This document shows positions 61,469 to 64,000 of a stretch of DNA of 64,000 nt, in pieces. The notes beneath the pieces were generated by a model, which was given only the letters and a program-made list of their open reading frames with translations, did not search any database and was not told the DNA's origin. Both the position numbers and the translations under genes were made by a program. The stretch comes from Scylla paramamosain. Lineage: Eukaryota; Arthropoda; Malacostraca; Decapoda; Portunidae. Numbering within the stretch: position 1 is the stretch's first letter; each line of letters begins with the position of its first letter. The stretch covers positions 419,194 to 483,193 of the forward strand of contig NW_026973734.1 of assembly GCF_035594125.1 (NCBI RefSeq), written 5' to 3'.

Positions 61469-62866
61469 ACGACACAAGGCAAGGAGACCCTTCACACACT
61501 CTGTGACGCCTTCCCCTTCCCTGGACGTCGTTTCTTCTCGGCAGTTTCCTTCCTCCTCGTCCACGACACACAATGATGCCATGGAGGTGAAGTGGGTGAG
61601 TGTTGAGGCAAGACATACATATTCATAAAATCAAGTACAGTTGAAGTTTCTATACCGATCAGGGGTGCTGCTGACGACTGTGGTTGGGAGGGGGGGGTGG
61701 TGGCCCTGGTGGTGAAGCTGGTTGGTTGTAGTGGTAGTGGAGATACTGGTGATGGTCGTCTGCAGTTGCCTCCTCCTCCTCCTCCTCCCTTTCTCCCTTT
61801 GTGTCTCTCCACTCCTAACATTGCACCTCACCTCACTCCCAGCATCACTTTTCACTTCCGTAAAACACACAACCAGCTCTTGCCTCACCTCTCACCCCAC
61901 CTCACTCTCAATACTCCTCTCCCTCCCCCACCCCATCTCGCCCCTCCTGCGCCCCACAGCAAGACGTGTCCTCACATTCTCTCCCTTCTAACCGCCCTGG
62001 CTCACTGGAGTGCAATTCTCTCACGTGTAAATGGAGTGTGTGAACGGCAGGTGTTACAGTGATTAATGGCCGCGTTTGTATTAAGCTGTGACCAGAGGGA
62101 ACATATGCCTTAATTCTGGCGGCGCGTCCTGGCGGTGATCCAGCAGTGCCCAAGCTGAACTGGCGGCGGGAAGGTGGTGCCGCCCTCCAGCCTCACTCCT
62201 CTCCCTTCCTCCAGTGTGTTAGTCACGTGGGGAATGTGTCTGCAGGTCGTCGTCACTCGCCAGCATTGATACTTGCTTCCCGGTATTGAGTCCCGGCACT
62301 GCTGATGTCTTGGTGCGTGTCGTGTTGTAGTAATGAGGCTGCACTGCCGCTTGCCATTTCACCTGAACGACAAATTGATTTGCCTAGATTTATTTGTTAT
62401 TTACACTTACTTATGGGAAGAAAAAATGTATATATTTAAAAAAAAAAAAATCAGTCACCTTAGTTTATAAATAAATGTTATTCCTCGGGACCGCCAACAC
62501 CAACCATCAGATAAGATGCGGCGGGAATTAAGGAACATTTATCGAAAAGAATGTAAATCTTTGTGCGCCACCTGATGTGATTTTTTTTTAAGTATGTACG
62601 CTTTGGTGCTTAAATCTTCCTTGCCATCTGATGCAGAGCGAGAGGATCACTGGAATACTTGCAGCTAAATAAGAAGCAAGTGGAAGCCTTTCAAAGAGGA
62701 GATAACCCGAAGGATTATTGTGTGGTGGGGTGAGAGCGTTCAATACAGAGTAAGCAGCTTGCCGCCACACACCAGCAAACTTATACCATCGCTGCGTGAA
62801 GGAAGGAGGGAGTTGAGGAGCGTCCTGCAATGCCCTTACGTTCACTGATCGCGGTTTGATGGTTTC

Positions 62867-63112
<246 letters not shown>

Positions 63113-63766
63113 TTCTTCCTTGTGCAGTTCTGGGGAAACAAAAACTGCGTCTAGGAATCAAGGTGGTGTTGATGGGCAGGTTACGGCGCGCACCTCCAGT
63201 GAATGCAGCGGGAATGACTGTTCAACGGCCGTAAAGCTCCTGCAGCCGGGAATGAAGGCGCCTCGCTGCTCATGTGCCTTCCCCAGGGGGCGAAAATGAG
63301 ACAGAGGCGTTTGTATATCACGGGGATGTGTGTTCAGGACCCCGGGGGCAAACTTAGGTCTGGTGTGCCGCACTCTTTGTTGCTGTTGAGGCCTTTGTGT
63401 GGTGTTACTCAAACCTTACTAACTGATGCCCGGCTGTGTTGTTCAGTGTTCTGTGTGGTGATACTGAAGCTTTGTTAAATGATGCTTGCTCTGTTCATTT
63501 TTTTTCTTGCGTATATGTGTGTGTTATTGAAATCTTTAATGGGTATCTGTCTGATTTCCTTCTGGCTTTCACACCCGCCTTGTGCTGCTGCTGTTGTTCC
63601 TCTCACCTGGTGGCGGTTAGAAAACAGAGGATGTGGGTTTGTGTTATTTTCGGTATATCGCTACACTGTTCTTTTACGAATACTACCCGAAAACACGTCC
63701 TTTATTTCCTCCAGTCATTTTTCCAAGTGTATCTGTAAATAGATTACCTTGCGATGTGCCCACTGT

Positions 63767-63850
<84 letters not shown>

Positions 63851-64000
63851 ACCACCACCACCACCTGTGAGGCGAGATTTCCATGATGAATACAAAGTGG
63901 TTCCTTTCTTTCAAGATTAACAAGAGAGCAGAGTCCATTTTCTAAGCAAAGCGTCTTGAAGTGTTCAACAAACAACGCCAAGAAAACCTGACTTCTTTTT
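63113..64000. other. Unrecognised DNA to the window end
   Basis: Apart from the CA array at 63.77-63.87 kb, nothing is recognised. Confidence 0.45.
63768..63865 (+). repeat. (CA)n(CCA)n
   Basis: About 40 CA units passing into six CCA units. Confidence 0.97.

Larger units (their letters stand above)
60119..62867. other. Unrecognised DNA with pyrimidine-rich parts
   Basis: TTCC/CTCC-rich DNA at 60.37-60.56 kb and 61.77-61.96 kb. Open frames here are compositional. Confidence 0.45.

Overview
This window looks like nuclear DNA from an arthropod, most likely a decapod crustacean such as a crab or shrimp (the decapod part is inference). The evidence is very dense, long and pure microsatellites (CT/GA, GT/CA, CTA, AT; roughly 8% of the window by rough hand-adding), short arrays of the arthropod telomere pentamer TTAGG, several families of 5'-truncated non-LTR retrotransposons (LINEs), a tRNA-derived SINE, and splice-site-like signals. 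There are no operons, ribosome binding sites, phage genes, CRISPR arrays or rRNA genes. Most long open frames are translations of simple repeats, not genes.

Layout. 1-5 kb: pyrimidine-rich DNA and simple repeats, then a pile-up of minus-strand CR1-like LINE 3' ends (about 3.16-4.61 kb) interrupted by a tRNA-derived SINE (3.73-3.96 kb). Next to it lies the only piece of a recognisable host-type gene: a 133-bp exon-like segment (4619-4751) that reads as the second membrane segment of a nicotinic acetylcholine receptor-type channel subunit, with good splice signals but a stop codon and a 2-base deletion. 5-17 kb: microsatellites and old tandem duplications. 17.0-17.97 kb: the best copy of the CR1-like LINE (end of the reverse transcriptase plus C-terminal domain and 3' tail). 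18-24 kb: a 129-bp tandem repeat family and several minisatellites. 24.49-24.80 kb: a fragment of a second LINE family whose longer copy is at 45.27-46.63 kb. 26.69-27.01 kb: a fold-back element with 25-bp terminal inverted repeats, built from an iterated motif around a perfect head-to-head TTAGG/CCTAA hairpin. 28.76-30.70 kb: a minus-strand I-group LINE with an RNase H domain, abutted head-to-head by a second copy of its own 3' UTR so that the locus is bounded by inverted repeats of about 140 bp. 31-45 kb: microsatellites, one CR1-like tail, and otherwise unrecognised DNA. 54.06-57.49 kb: an apparently complete DNA transposon with perfect 36-bp terminal inverted repeats and one intact 587-codon gene, inserted in an (AT)n tract. 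57.6-64 kb: a 30-bp GC-rich minisatellite, then microsatellites and unrecognised DNA.

How it fits together. The window is intergenic or deep-intronic DNA shaped by mobile elements and slippage. The one intact protein gene is the transposase-like gene at 54.8-56.5 kb, and its element is the strongest candidate for a poorly described system. The receptor-like exon shows that the region once held, or lies beside, a Cys-loop receptor gene. All identifications come from reading motifs by eye; none has been checked against a database.
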